The notes: generated by a model from the sequence alone, not told the origin. Shown: positions 1 through 8,424, numbered from the stretch's first letter. The stretch: 64,000 bases of DNA from Fen-999 sp035505955 (GCA_035505955.1 DATJQH010000114.1:1-64000), one strand, 5' to 3'. Numbers and translations: made by a program.

Positions 1-1458
1 ACCCGCCGTGATGGGCGGAACACGCTGGGCACCGGTGATGTCGTAAGCCGGAGCAAGCTGCGTGCTGCCGTAGCCCAGTTGTACGCTTCCGGGAGCCGGG
101 CGCAGGTCGTACTGAAAAGTGGCTCGATTGAACTGGACAAAGTTGGGCTGTGGATTCGTCATAAGGACGTTGTGGTCCGAGGTGACGCCCGTGCCCACAA
201 GGCTGAAAATGCCGGAGATGTTGTTGCGCACGACGACATTCACCGGGGAAGAGGTGCTACTGTTGAATACGCCAATCCATGTTTCGTTGACATCTCCGTT
301 GGGCGCCACGAAGTTGCCGAAGACGGTGTTGTTGATGATCGTGGCGTTGTGCGCGCCGTACAGCGCAATCCCGTGGTAGGCCGCCGCAATGACGACATTG
401 TTGACGATCTGAATGCCGTCCCACGCGCCGTCGAACTCGCTGATGCCCTGCATGGTGCCGGCCCAGGGCAGGGCGGGGTCGGTCTGGTTGATCACCAGGT
501 TGCTATCGATGAGCACGTTGGTACCCGTCGTTCCGTTGAGTACCCAGCCCTGAATGCCGTCGTCGTGATTGCCGTCGCCGATGTTTAGGCTGTTGGTGAT
601 GGTGTTGTGGGAAATTTCGATGTTGCTGATCGTGCCCGCGTCCGTCCCTTGCCCGAAGTCGACGCCGTCATCGCCGAAGTGATCGATGGTGTTCCCGCGC
701 ACGAGGACATTCGAGCCGCCAACGCCCACGGCGAACCCGACATTGCGGATGGAGTTGTCGGTGATGGCGAGACAGTTCCCCTGGCCATTGATCGCAGAGT
801 AAAGGGCCTTCTGTTGCCAGTCCGCCTGCGTCCAGGCGCTGACGTCGGGCTGCGAAAGAATGGTGCCGTTGGTGAAGATGAAGTTGTCGCCCGTATAGCG
901 CACGCCAAATGTGTAGTTGGCATTGTTGAGGTTCTGGATGGTCAGGCCGCTGAAAGCCCAGTGCGACCCATCGTATATCGTGATGCCGTGCAGGACGGGA
1001 GTCTGCCCCGGGGCGGCCTGGATCGAGATGAAGTCGCTGTTGGCGGCGTTGCCGAGCGAGAGGGAACCGTGGTCGCCGCTTAGCAGCATGATCTCGTCGC
1101 CAGCTATCACCGTAGCGCCTGTGGCGGGAGGAAGCTTTCCGGCGGCAACCATGGCCGACAGGCTGCCCCAGGGATGGGCTTGCGACCCATCGTTCGCCAT
1201 GCTGCCGTTCACCGGGTCCGAGTAGTAGATGTGCCTGGGGGTCGTTGGCGCCGCGCAACCGGTGTAAACCGCTCCCGCGCTGGGGCCGCTGACGCCGCCA
1301 CTCCCGCTGACGCCGGAGCTGCTGCTGGTGCCACTGCTACTGCCACCGCTGCCACCACCACCGCCGCATGAGACCGTGCCCAGGATTACCAGCGTGGCTA
1401 CGCCAAGTGCACGGCGAAGGCTGCTTGTTCCAGTGGACTTGCGATTCAACATGGACAT
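1..1458 (-). CDS. Right-handed beta-helix surface lipoprotein, C-terminus cut by window edge
   Basis: The frame is open from 1458 to the first base of the window, about 486 codons without a stop. The N-terminus is a lipoprotein signal: basic residues, a hydrophobic stretch and a lipobox ending GTVSC, putting the lipidated Cys near residue 31. A Gly/Ser-rich linker follows, then a secreted domain starting near TPRHIYYSDPVNGS. The rest carries repeated Asn-rich turns such as NNTVFGN, NTIDHFGDDGVDFGQG and VVRNNISGIF, typical of parallel beta-helix (pectate-lyase-like/NosD) folds. It is probably anchored in the outer membrane and exposed; substrate unknown. The sequence DITGAQRVPPITAG at the edge resembles the end of such proteins, so little is probably missing. 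ATG 1452 is an alternative start; no clear ribosome site is visible. Confidence 0.75.
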   Translation of the reverse strand, partial: MSMLNRKSTGTSSLRRALGVATLVILGTVSCGGGGGSGGSSSGTSSSSGVSGSGGVSGPSAGAVYTGCAAPTTPRHIYYSDPVNGSMANDGSQAHPWGSLSAMVAAGKLPPATGATVIAGDEIMLLSGDHGSLSLGNAANSDFISIQAAPGQTPVLHGITIYDGSHWAFSGLTIQNLNNANYTFGVRYTGDNFIFTNGTILSQPDVSAWTQADWQQKALYSAINGQGNCLAITDNSIRNVGFAVGVGGSNVLVRGNTIDHFGDDGVDFGQGTDAGTISNIEISHNTITNSLNIGDGNHDDGIQGWVLNGTTGTNVLIDSNLVINQTDPALPWAGTMQGISEFDGAWDGIQIVNNVVIAAAYHGIALYGAHNATIINNTVFGNFVAPNGDVNETWIGVFNSSTSSPVNVVVRNNISGIFSLVGTGVTSDHNVLMTNPQPNFVQFNRATFQYDLRPAPGSVQLGYGSTQLAPAYDITGAQRVPPITAG

Positions 1459-1578
1459 GGCCCAATTATGGTTATCAGATTGCTCGGAATGTATTGCTGA
1501 TCTGGCAGGCAGGAATTCTGTCGTGGTTACCGAACAGGGCCTTCGCAAGTCCGGGCGCTCCTCGATACTGAGTTTGGC

Positions 1579-1755
1579 CTAGAGGCCGATCGCTTCGCCG
1601 GCACCCAGCAGTGTGGCATGGCGGGGACCGCGAAGATGGCCGCCGCAAGGGCGTGCACCAGGCGTACCGGCACCTTGTGGGCGATGGTGTCGCCCATGAG
1701 CACCGCGGGCACGTTGGCGACCATCATGCCGAGCGTGGTGCCCGCATTTGACGCC
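1579..1755 (-). pseudogene. Remnant of a UPF0016 (GDT1/TMEM165-like) membrane transporter, C-terminal fragment
   Basis: On the minus strand a fragment reads NAGTTLGMMVANVPAVLMGD followed by IAHKVPVRLVHALAAAIFAV. This matches the second half of UPF0016 proteins, a family of Mn/Ca-type cation exporters. The expected ending, HATLLGAGEAIGL then TAG at 1579-1581, lies in a different frame, so a frameshift sits near 1626. The N-terminal half with its first E-x-G-D-K-T motif is absent. N-terminal truncation plus frameshift mark this as a decayed gene. Its upstream edge coincides with the -35 region of the metX promoter, which suggests that the metX regulatory region forms the deletion boundary. Confidence 0.7.
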
Positions 1756-1776
1756 GCCGCCGGGCTTGTGTAACTT
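1748..1776 (+). promoter_or_regulatory. Putative sigma-70 promoter for metX-metW
   Basis: TTGACG at 1748-1753 and TAACTT at 1771-1776 are separated by 17 bases. Transcription would begin near 1783, exactly where the SAM-II aptamer starts. This spacing agreement is the main support. Confidence 0.6.
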
Positions 1777-1782
1777 TGCATC

Positions 1783-1837
1783 TGCGCCGATTTGAACTCA
1801 GCTTGCGGGCGCTCGATAAATCCGGCTAAAGCGAGGA
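1783..1837 (+). promoter_or_regulatory. SAM-II riboswitch upstream of metX
   Basis: The sequence has the conserved SAM-II elements in order: GCGCC (1784-1788), GATTTGAACTC, CTTGC, GGCGC (1808-1812, pairing with the first element as P1), GATAAAT and GGCTAAA, ending in GCGAGG. CTC near 1796-1798 can pair with GAG at 1833-1835 to form the P2 pseudoknot. SAM-II riboswitches are known upstream of metA/metX in alpha- and some other proteobacteria, and bind S-adenosylmethionine to reduce expression. Here the GAGG stretch inside P2 is also the only Shine-Dalgarno-like element before metX, so SAM binding should hide it. The call is by motif and structure recognition; no covariance search was run. Confidence 0.85.
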
Positions 1838-1842
1838 CAGGC

Positions 1843-1881
1843 AACCCGGTCCGCGCTTTTCAGCCGACCGGGTTTTTGTTT
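1843..1881 (+). terminator. Hairpin with T-tract between riboswitch and metX start
   Basis: AACCCGGTC (1843-1851) and GACCGGGTT (1866-1874) form a perfect 9-bp stem with a 14-base loop, followed by TTTGTTT. This has the form of an intrinsic terminator and ends two bases before the metX ATG. It may terminate transcription as part of the riboswitch response. Alternatively it may bring the upstream AGGACAGG close to the start codon. Confidence 0.6.
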
Positions 1882-1883
1882 GC

Positions 1884-2996
1884 ATGAAGAACAACGACGA
1901 CAGCATCGGAGTGGTGAAAGCGGAGCGCGCGCGCTTCGTGGAGGCGTTCGCGCTTTCGGGCGGCGGGACGCTGCCCGGCTTCGAACTGGTCTATGAGACC
2001 TACGGCAAACTCAACGCCGCCAAGAGCAACGCCATCCTGATCTGCCACGCGCTCTCGGGCCACCACCATGTCGCCGGCCACTATGCCGACGCGCCGAACA
2101 ATCTCGGCTGGTGGGACAACATGATCGGCCCGGGCAAGCCGATCGACACCAACCGCTTCTTCGTCGTCGGCGTGAACAACCTCGGCGGCTGCCACGGCTC
2201 GACGGGTCCGGCGAGGATCAACCCAGCCACCGGCAAGCCTTGGGGTTCGGACTTTCCGGTTGTGACGGTAACCGACTGGGTGAATGCGCAGGCGCGCCTG
2301 GCCGACCACCTGGGCATTGCGCAGTGGGCGGCCGCGGCGGGCGGCAGCCTCGGCGGCATGCAGGCCCTGCAGTGGACGATGCAGTTCCCCGAGCGCATCC
2401 GGCATGCCCTTGTCATTGCCGCGGCGCCCAACCTCACCGCCGAGAACATCGCCTTCAACGAAGTGGCGCGCCAGGCCATCCTCACCGATCCGGAATACAA
2501 GGCCGGGCGGCGACCCGTGACCGGCCTGCGTCTCGCGCGCATGCTCGGCCACATCACGTATCTGTCCGACGACCAGATGGCCGAGAAGTTCGGCCGCAAG
2601 CGACGGCCCGGTTCCGAGAGCTACGGCTTTGGCGTCGAGTTCGAGGTCGAGTCCTACCTGAACTACCAGGGCGACAAGTTCGCCGAATGGTTCGATGCCG
2701 ACACCTACCTGCGCATGACCAAGGCGCTCGACTACTTCGACCCGGCAGCGGAATGCGGCGGCAACCTGCGCGCGGCGCTGGCGCGCGCGCGCGCGAAGTT
2801 CCTGCTGGTCTCGTTTTCGACCGACTGGCGTTTCTCGCCGGAGCGCTCGCGCGAGATCGTGAATGCGCTGGTGCACAACGGCCAGGAGGTCGCCTACGCC
2901 GAGATCAAGAGCGCGCATGGGCACGACTCGTTCCTGATGCAGGATGCGCACTACCACGCCATCGTGCGCGCCTACCTCGACGGAGTCCGCCTATGA
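1884..2996 (+). CDS. metX: Homoserine O-acyltransferase MetX
   Basis: This 370-residue alpha/beta-hydrolase acylates the homoserine hydroxyl, the first committed step of methionine synthesis in the cytoplasm. The nucleophile is Ser155 in GGSLGGMQ. The rest of the triad is probably Asp314 (STDWRFS) and His347 (AHGHDSFLM). The opening SIGVV matches the usual SVGIV start of the family, which supports ATG 1884 although no ribosome site lies just before it. The stop overlaps the metW start (ATGA), so the two are co-translated. Proteobacterial MetX enzymes use acetyl- or succinyl-CoA, and many of those paired with MetW prefer succinyl-CoA; the sequence alone does not settle this. Regulation is by the SAM-II riboswitch upstream. 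Confidence 0.95.
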   Translation: MKNNDDSIGVVKAERARFVEAFALSGGGTLPGFELVYETYGKLNAAKSNAILICHALSGHHHVAGHYADAPNNLGWWDNMIGPGKPIDTNRFFVVGVNNLGGCHGSTGPARINPATGKPWGSDFPVVTVTDWVNAQARLADHLGIAQWAAAAGGSLGGMQALQWTMQFPERIRHALVIAAAPNLTAENIAFNEVARQAILTDPEYKAGRRPVTGLRLARMLGHITYLSDDQMAEKFGRKRRPGSESYGFGVEFEVESYLNYQGDKFAEWFDADTYLRMTKALDYFDPAAECGGNLRAALARARAKFLLVSFSTDWRFSPERSREIVNALVHNGQEVAYAEIKSAHGHDSFLMQDAHYHAIVRAYLDGVRL

Positions 2997-3607
2997 CCGA
3001 GACCGAACTTCGCCACGTCGCCCTGGGCCGGCCCGACTTCGACGTCATCGCCGGCTGGGTGCAGCCGGGCGAGCGCGTGCTCGATCTGGGCTGCGGCGAC
3101 GGTTCGCTCTTGCGCGGCCTCATCGACACGCGCGGTGTGCTGGGCTGGGGCATCGAGATCGAGGACGACAAGGTGCTGGCCGCGGTCAGGAACGGCATCA
3201 ACGTGATCCAGGGCGACCTCGAAGGCGGCCTTGCCGATTTCGAGGACGGCGCCTTCCACCACGTGATCCTGTCGCTGACGCTGCAGGCGATGGAGCACAC
3301 CGAGGGCATCATCAACGAGATGCTGCGCGTCGGCCGCGAAGCCGTGGTGAGCTTTCCGAATTTCGGCTACTGGAAGCACCGGCAGGCCATTCTCAACGGC
3401 CACATGCCGGTGTCGGAAAGCCTGCCGTACCAGTGGTACAACACGCCGAACGTGCGCTTTTTCACGATCGCCGACTTCGACGATTTTTGCGCCGAGCGCA
3501 ATTTCCTGGTGCGCGAGCGCAAGGTGTTCGACAACGGCCGCGAGATCACCGAGGAGCACAACTTCCTCGGCAGCATCGGCGTCTATCGGCTCGGCCGGCC
3601 CAGGTAG
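2993..3607 (+). CDS. metW: Methionine biosynthesis protein MetW
   Basis: This 204-residue protein has a class I methyltransferase-like fold with the nucleotide-binding loop VLDLGCGDGSLL near residue 30. It also has the family motif FPNFGYWKHRQ and the ending EEHNFLGSIGVYRL typical of MetW. MetW pairs with MetX and is needed for its activity in several proteobacteria; no methyl transfer has to be assumed. The start ATG overlaps the metX stop by four bases. The 3' end overlaps the converging gene at 3583-4488 by 25 bases, so no terminator fits between them. Confidence 0.93.
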   Translation: MTETELRHVALGRPDFDVIAGWVQPGERVLDLGCGDGSLLRGLIDTRGVLGWGIEIEDDKVLAAVRNGINVIQGDLEGGLADFEDGAFHHVILSLTLQAMEHTEGIINEMLRVGREAVVSFPNFGYWKHRQAILNGHMPVSESLPYQWYNTPNVRFFTIADFDDFCAERNFLVRERKVFDNGREITEEHNFLGSIGVYRLGRPR

Positions 3608-4488
3608 CGCGGCGCCACGTCCTCCAGCGCCGCGGGCACGAGGCCGAACGGCAGCGGACAATCGTCGCAGAGGCTGGCGACGCTCATCGAACGCAGGTTG
3701 TCGCGCGTCATCGGTCCGCCCACCATTTCCAGCGCGAACGCCTGCAGCCAGGAGAGCGCCGGCGACAGGCCGAGAACCGCGCGCCGGCGCCCCGTGACGC
3801 GGCTCGTGTATTCGACGAGTTCGCGCAGTTGGTAGGCATGCGGCCCGCACAGTTCGAACGTCCGCCCCCATGCCTCCGGCCGCAGCAGCGCTTCGACGAT
3901 CGCATCGGCCACATTGCCGACCCACACCGGCTGGAAGCGCGCATCCGGCGCCGCTAGCGGCAGCACCGGCGTGTACTTGAGCAGGCGCGCGAACATGGTG
4001 AGGAAGGAGTCGCCGTCGCCGAAGACGACCGACGGCTGGAAGATGGTGGCCTCGGGAAACACCGCGCGCACGGCCGCTTCGCCCGCCGCCTTCGAGCGCA
4101 GGTAGCCCGAGGGTGCGTCGGCGGCGGCCTTCAGCGCCGACACCTGCGCGAACGCCGGGATGTTGGCTTCCCACGCGGCGCGTGCGAGGCGCCGGGGAAG
4201 TTCGACATGCGCCCTGGCAAAACCGGCGCCGTAAGGCTGCCCGTTGCCGCCCTTGAGGATTCCGACCATGTTGACGACGGCGTCCTGGCCCGCGCACAGG
4301 CGCGCCAGCACCGCGTCGTCGTCGACGTCCGCCTCGACGACATCCACGGTCGGCAGCAGGATCAGGTGCTTGGCGCGTTCGCGCCGGCGCGTTGCCACGG
4401 TCACGTGCAGGCCACGCGCCGCCAGGCGGCGCGCGACGTGACTGCCGATGAAGCCCGAACCGCCGATCAGCAGGACGCTTTCGATCAT
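3583..4488 (-). CDS. NAD(P)-binding epimerase-like protein (complex I NDUFA9-type SDR)
   Basis: This 301-residue atypical short-chain dehydrogenase/reductase begins MIESVLLIGGSGFIGSHVAR, with the GGxGFxG dinucleotide-binding loop. The later segments NMVGILKG, FQPSVVFGDGDSF and FQPVWVGNVADAI are characteristic of the NDUFA9-like group. Several bacterial members are annotated as complex I-associated or ubiquinone-related, but the function is not established. An upstream in-frame Met at 4602 would add 38 low-complexity residues inside the next gene; ATG 4488 is preferred because it overlaps the transglycosylase stop (ATGA), implying coupling. Confidence 0.85.
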   Translation of the reverse strand: MIESVLLIGGSGFIGSHVARRLAARGLHVTVATRRRERAKHLILLPTVDVVEADVDDDAVLARLCAGQDAVVNMVGILKGGNGQPYGAGFARAHVELPRRLARAAWEANIPAFAQVSALKAAADAPSGYLRSKAAGEAAVRAVFPEATIFQPSVVFGDGDSFLTMFARLLKYTPVLPLAAPDARFQPVWVGNVADAIVEALLRPEAWGRTFELCGPHAYQLRELVEYTSRVTGRRRAVLGLSPALSWLQAFALEMVGGPMTRDNLRSMSVASLCDDCPLPFGLVPAALEDVAPRYLGRPSR

Positions 4489-6443
4489 GGCAGATCCGCG
4501 ATGCCTTCGTCGCCCACGCCGCGCGGGCGAATCGTCCCGAGGCGCGCCTTGAGCGTCTGCGGCTTGTAGTCGAACAGCACCGCATAGTAGGCGGCGTTGC
4601 ACATCACCTTCTTCACGTAGTCGCGCGTCTCGCCTAGCGGAATCGTCTCCGCGTAGATCGCGCCTTCGAGCGGGCGGTCGGCGCGCCAGCGCTGCGCGCG
4701 GTTCGGCCCCGCGTTGTAGGCGGCCGAAGCCAGCACCGGGTGGTTGTCCAGGGCCGAGGAAATCATCTTGAGGTAGTTGACGCCGAGTATGACATTGGTC
4801 TCGGTTTCGGTCACGCGCGACGGATGGTAGCTGACGAGGCCGATCTTTTTCGCCACCCAGCGCGCGGTCGTGGGCATCAGCTGCATCAGGCCGCGCGCGC
4901 CAGCGGACGAGCGCGCCTCGACGGCGAAGCGGCTTTCCTGGCGCATGAGACCGTAAACCCAGGCCTCGTCGAGCGCCGCCTCGCGCGTACGGGCGGTGAC
5001 CTGGTCGCGGAACGGCGCCAGGTAGCGCAGCGCGTAGTCATGTTGCGCTACTGTCCGCTCCGCGGTGATGACGGCACGGTCGAACACGTCCTGGCGACGC
5101 GCATATTCGGCAGCCGCGAGCAGTTGGCGATCGTCCATGCCGCGCAGATACCAGGACCATTCGCGCACGCCCTCGCTGCGCACATCGGTACGCATCACAG
5201 CCAGGGCACGTTTGAGACCGGGGTTCGCGGCGATGGCTGCGATTTCCTCGGCAGTCGGCGGCGCCGCGCGCGGAGGAATGGCGATGGGCCGCCCCATTTC
5301 CTCGTTCGCCAGCACGCCGTAGAAGCTGGGCCGCCCGCCGATCTTCAGATAGAGCGCCTTCGCCTCCTCGTGCCGTCCCTGGGCCGCAAGCGCGCGCCCC
5401 AGCCAGTAGACCCACTCCGGTTGCGCAGCGAGCTTCGGCGGCATGTCGTCGATCGCGTCCTCGACCGCGGGCCATTTGCCGGCACGCAACGCGGCGCGCA
5501 CGCGCCAGGCAGCCTGCTCGTCGGAAAGCGCCTCCGGATCGGCGAGCGCGTACCAGTCGAGCGCCTCGGGCAAGTGCTTCATTGCCCCTTGGGTCGCCAT
5601 CTGGCCCCAGGCGTAGGCGCGATCGGCATCGCCGAACTTGCTTTCGATGGGGCGCCAGACCCGCGCCGCGGCCGCCGGGTCGCCGCGCGACAGGCGCGCA
5701 ACCGCCAGCAGCGCCGTTTCGCGGCCCCCCCGCGTGTTGGCAAATACGCCCGGCAGGTGAAGCAGAAAGCGCTCGGGATTGTCCGCCAATGCGTCGAGCC
5801 GGCGCCCGTCGAGCGCCTGCGCCGCCGGCAGGCTGCGCGCGAGGGTCTTGGCGGCGGCGATGCGCCGCGCTTCCACCAGCCGGCGCATGCGCGCCCAGAT
5901 GTCGTCCGCGCTCAGGCGCCCCGCCGCCAGCAACTTGTCCATGAGCGGCTGGCAGCCATCGGGCATGTCGACCACCGAGAACCAGAGCGGCCGCGCCTCG
6001 TCGAGCGCGCTGTCGTCGTGCTGGCGCGCGAGGCGAGCCTGCAACGCATAGCAGGCGACTTCCTGATCCGGCTGCACGAGCGGCGGATACTCGCGCTGGA
6101 AGGTTTGCCAGTCTTCGCGCTTGCCGAGCTGGCGCAGCCATTCGCCGCGCAGCTTCTCGGCCAGATAGGAACCGGCCTCGCGCTCGAGGAACTGCGGCAC
6201 ACCTTCGCTGGAGTCTTCTTCCAGGCGCAGGCGCAGCTGCCAGTGCTCGACCCAGGGCGCATACTCGCTGCCGCGCAAGCCTTCGGCGAGCCGCGCCAGA
6301 CGTACGCGCTCGCCGGCCTGAAATGCATCGTGCGCTTCCATGAAGCGCGTTTCGAGATCCTTGGGCGCCGCCGTGGCGGTGAGCGCGGCGGCGAGGGCCC
6401 AGGCCAGGACGAGGCGGGCGATCGGATATAGTTTCAACGACAT
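4485..6443 (-). CDS. slt: Soluble lytic murein transglycosylase (Slt70-like)
   Basis: This 652-residue periplasmic enzyme has a signal peptide ending about LTATAAP. A long alpha-helical superhelix (residues about 30-480) is followed by a C-terminal SLT domain. The catalytic glutamate is Glu503 in GLMRQESRF. GLMQLMPTTA and the SAAYNAGPNRAQRW motif line the active site. Such enzymes cleave the MurNAc-GlcNAc bond of peptidoglycan to yield 1,6-anhydroMurNAc. Length and domain order match full-size Slt. It is divergent from the next gene, with only 22 bases between the starts, and is the first gene of a two-gene unit with the epimerase. Confidence 0.93.
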   Translation of the reverse strand: MSLKLYPIARLVLAWALAAALTATAAPKDLETRFMEAHDAFQAGERVRLARLAEGLRGSEYAPWVEHWQLRLRLEEDSSEGVPQFLEREAGSYLAEKLRGEWLRQLGKREDWQTFQREYPPLVQPDQEVACYALQARLARQHDDSALDEARPLWFSVVDMPDGCQPLMDKLLAAGRLSADDIWARMRRLVEARRIAAAKTLARSLPAAQALDGRRLDALADNPERFLLHLPGVFANTRGGRETALLAVARLSRGDPAAAARVWRPIESKFGDADRAYAWGQMATQGAMKHLPEALDWYALADPEALSDEQAAWRVRAALRAGKWPAVEDAIDDMPPKLAAQPEWVYWLGRALAAQGRHEEAKALYLKIGGRPSFYGVLANEEMGRPIAIPPRAAPPTAEEIAAIAANPGLKRALAVMRTDVRSEGVREWSWYLRGMDDRQLLAAAEYARRQDVFDRAVITAERTVAQHDYALRYLAPFRDQVTARTREAALDEAWVYGLMRQESRFAVEARSSAGARGLMQLMPTTARWVAKKIGLVSYHPSRVTETETNVILGVNYLKMISSALDNHPVLASAAYNAGPNRAQRWRADRPLEGAIYAETIPLGETRDYVKKVMCNAAYYAVLFDYKPQTLKARLGTIRPRGVGDEGIADLP

Positions 6444-6465
6444 GGTTTCAGCTTAGCACAGGGAC

Positions 6466-7089
6466 ATGGCCGACCCATCCGACGATCAGGCGCGCGAAGT
6501 CTCCCGCTTTCGAACCGAGCTGCGTCGAACGAAAATCGCCGCGCGCATGGCGCTGCCGGCGGCGGAACATGCCCGCGCCTCGGCACGCATCGAGGCGGCG
6601 CTTGCGGCCCGGCTTGCGGGTCGGCCGCGCACCATCGCTTTCTGCTGGCCGATGAAGAACGAGTTCGACTGCCGGCCGCTGGTGGCGCGCCTGCTCGACG
6701 CCGGCTGGCAGGCCGCGCAGCCGGTTGTCGTGGCGCCGGCGGCGGCGATGGAATTCCGTTCCTGGACGCCAGGCGCGGCGATGACATCGGATCGCCACGG
6801 CATACCGGTGCCCGAAGCGGGCGCCTTCGTGGTGCCCGACGTGGTGCTGCTGCCGCTTGTCGCTTTCGACGACCAGGGTTATCGGCTCGGCTACGGCGGC
6901 GGCTACTTCGATCGCACGCTGGCCGGGATGACGCCGCGGCCCTTGGCAATCGGCGTCGGCTTTGAACTGGCGCACGTGGCGTCGGTCAGACCACAGGTGC
7001 ACGACATCCGCCTGGATGCCATAGTTACCGAAACGGGTTTGCGTGATGTTGTCATAACCCCTTGCTTCGACGCACGTTCCGGGCGATGA
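6466..7089 (+). CDS. 5-formyltetrahydrofolate cyclo-ligase
   Basis: This 207-residue protein is of the FAU1/YgfA/MTHFS family. It converts 5-formyl-THF to 5,10-methenyl-THF using ATP and so recycles this folate form. The signature GYRLGYGGGYFDRTL near residues 143-157 holds the phosphate-binding and substrate loop. FCWPMKNEFDCRPL is the usual first-strand region, and an N-terminal basic helix is present. In many proteobacteria the gene lies downstream of 6S RNA; here it is divergent from slt and no 6S RNA fits in the 22-base gap. Confidence 0.92.
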   Translation: MADPSDDQAREVSRFRTELRRTKIAARMALPAAEHARASARIEAALAARLAGRPRTIAFCWPMKNEFDCRPLVARLLDAGWQAAQPVVVAPAAAMEFRSWTPGAAMTSDRHGIPVPEAGAFVVPDVVLLPLVAFDDQGYRLGYGGGYFDRTLAGMTPRPLAIGVGFELAHVASVRPQVHDIRLDAIVTETGLRDVVITPCFDARSGR

Positions 7090-7111
7090 TGTCTCCTGTG
7101 AGAAATCGGGC

Positions 7112-8125
7112 ATGGACGACGCTCTGGAAACACCGCTGATCAACTTGCAGCCCGTCGCCAACGCGCAACATGCGTGGGTGGCCATGTTGCTCCATGCACC
7201 GGTCGATCCGCCCGCGGCAACGCTGGGGCATCTGTTCGACGAACTGGGCCTTGCCGACGCGCTCGACGGCCTGCCGTGCGTTGTTCCGGGCGCAGCGGCC
7301 CCGGCGTCCGCCGCCGAGCGGCTGCGCCGTATGACGGCCGCAACCTACGACGCCGAGGCGGAGCGCATTGCACCGCCACCGGCGTCAGGAGCCGACGAAC
7401 CCTCGCTGGCGCTCGGCGTCAATGGCTACGCCGCGTTTGACACCTGCAAGACCGCCGGCTACGCCTGGTTCGCGGGCACCTATGCGCTGCACCCGGCTCC
7501 CGACAATGCGCCGCGCGACACGGCGCGACACGCCATGGTCCTGCAGCTCCTGACGCTGATCACGCACGACGCCGACACGCGCGAAATCGAAGGCCTCATC
7601 AAGCGGGATGCGCAGCTCTCGTATCAGTTGCTGCGCCTCGTCAATTCGGTCGCATTCTCTCCGGGCAAGAAGATCACGAGCTTCGGCCAGGCCATCACGA
7701 TGCTCGGACGCCTGCAGTTGCAGCGCTGGCTGCAGTTGCTGCTCTACGCCCGGCCCGCGGGCGCCGGCCCGAGCGCGCTGCTGCCGCGCGCGGCCTATCG
7801 GGCCGCATTCATGGAGGCGCTGTTCCCGCCGAAGCTGGCCGAGCGCGCTTTCATGGCCGGCATGTTCTCACTGCTCGACGTGATGCTGCGCGAGCGCATG
7901 GGCAGGATCGTGGCGCCGCTGCATCTGGCGGAGGACATCAGCAAGGCCCTGCTCGAACGCGGCGGTCCGCTGGGACCGGCACTGATCGCGATCGAGAACG
8001 CCGAACGGGCCGACCATGACGCACTCGCCGCGTCGCTCGGCGAAGCGGGCATCGACATACCGACCTGGACCGGCGCCATGATCCGCGCCTGCCACTGGAC
8101 CGTGCGCGTCAGCCACGAGGCGTGA
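7112..8125 (+). CDS. HDOD domain signalling protein with degenerate EAL-like N-terminus
   Basis: This 337-residue protein has a C-terminal HDOD domain (about residues 140-330). It includes LIKRDAQLSYQLLRLVNSVA, the ITSFGQAITMLGRLQLQRW region and AFMAGMFSLLDVML. HDOD proteins are non-catalytic relatives of HD phosphohydrolases used in signalling. The N-terminal ~130 residues keep only traces of the EAL-type fold seen in the YuxH-like family, with no EAL motif, so c-di-GMP hydrolysis is not expected. It follows the cyclo-ligase by 22 bases and may be cotranscribed. Confidence 0.8.
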   Translation: MDDALETPLINLQPVANAQHAWVAMLLHAPVDPPAATLGHLFDELGLADALDGLPCVVPGAAAPASAAERLRRMTAATYDAEAERIAPPPASGADEPSLALGVNGYAAFDTCKTAGYAWFAGTYALHPAPDNAPRDTARHAMVLQLLTLITHDADTREIEGLIKRDAQLSYQLLRLVNSVAFSPGKKITSFGQAITMLGRLQLQRWLQLLLYARPAGAGPSALLPRAAYRAAFMEALFPPKLAERAFMAGMFSLLDVMLRERMGRIVAPLHLAEDISKALLERGGPLGPALIAIENAERADHDALAASLGEAGIDIPTWTGAMIRACHWTVRVSHEA

Positions 8126-8171
8126 GCGGGCGTTATGATGAGCATCGGGTCATGCCAAGGAGTCTGCCGTC

Positions 8172-8417
8172 ATGCGCACAGCCGTTTTCGCCATCGCCCT
8201 GCTGGCCCTCGCGGCCGGCGCGAGCGCCCAGCAGAAAGTCAGCCCCGGTGGTACGCCGTCACAGGCGGGCGCGAGCGCGCCGCAGCCAACTGCCGACACC
8301 AAACCCGCCGATGCGGCCGCGGCGAACCGCAGCGCCACGGCGCGGCAGGCGCTGAAGGCGCTCAAGGGCGACAAGCCGAACGACAAGAAACCCGCGACCG
8401 GCGCCGAACGCCACTGA
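8172..8417 (+). CDS. Small exported Ala/Pro/Lys-rich protein of unknown function
   Basis: This 81-residue protein starts at ATG 8172, with AAGGAG 10 bases upstream. The first 20 residues form a signal peptide (cleavage about ASA-QQ). The mature part is low-complexity, and ends in a Lys-rich segment (KALKGDKPNDKK). No known family is recognised. Residues 22-29 (KVSPGGTP) are encoded by a copy of the dispersed repeat, right after the predicted cleavage site. The gene is convergent with cysK. The clean ribosome site and signal peptide support its being real. Confidence 0.6.
   Translation: MRTAVFAIALLALAAGASAQQKVSPGGTPSQAGASAPQPTADTKPADAAAANRSATARQALKALKGDKPNDKKPATGAERH
8235..8258 (+). repeat. 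Dispersed bipartite repeat, copy 1
   Basis: AAAGTCAGCC, core CCGGTGGT, ACGCCG. It lies inside the small exported protein gene, read as KVSPGGTP. The core is identical to copy 4. Confidence 0.85.
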
Positions 8418-8424
8418 GCGGTCA

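Noticed and set aside
2972..4585. 537-codon minus-strand frame spanning metW and the epimerase gene
   Set aside because: Frame shadow of two well-supported genes; low-complexity sequence.
4740..6431. 563-codon open frame on the plus strand
   Set aside because: Antisense to slt; rich in Arg and Ala with no domain.
6444..6465. Possible 6S RNA upstream of the 5-formyl-THF cyclo-ligase gene
   Set aside because: The divergent gap is only 22 bases, too short for 6S RNA.
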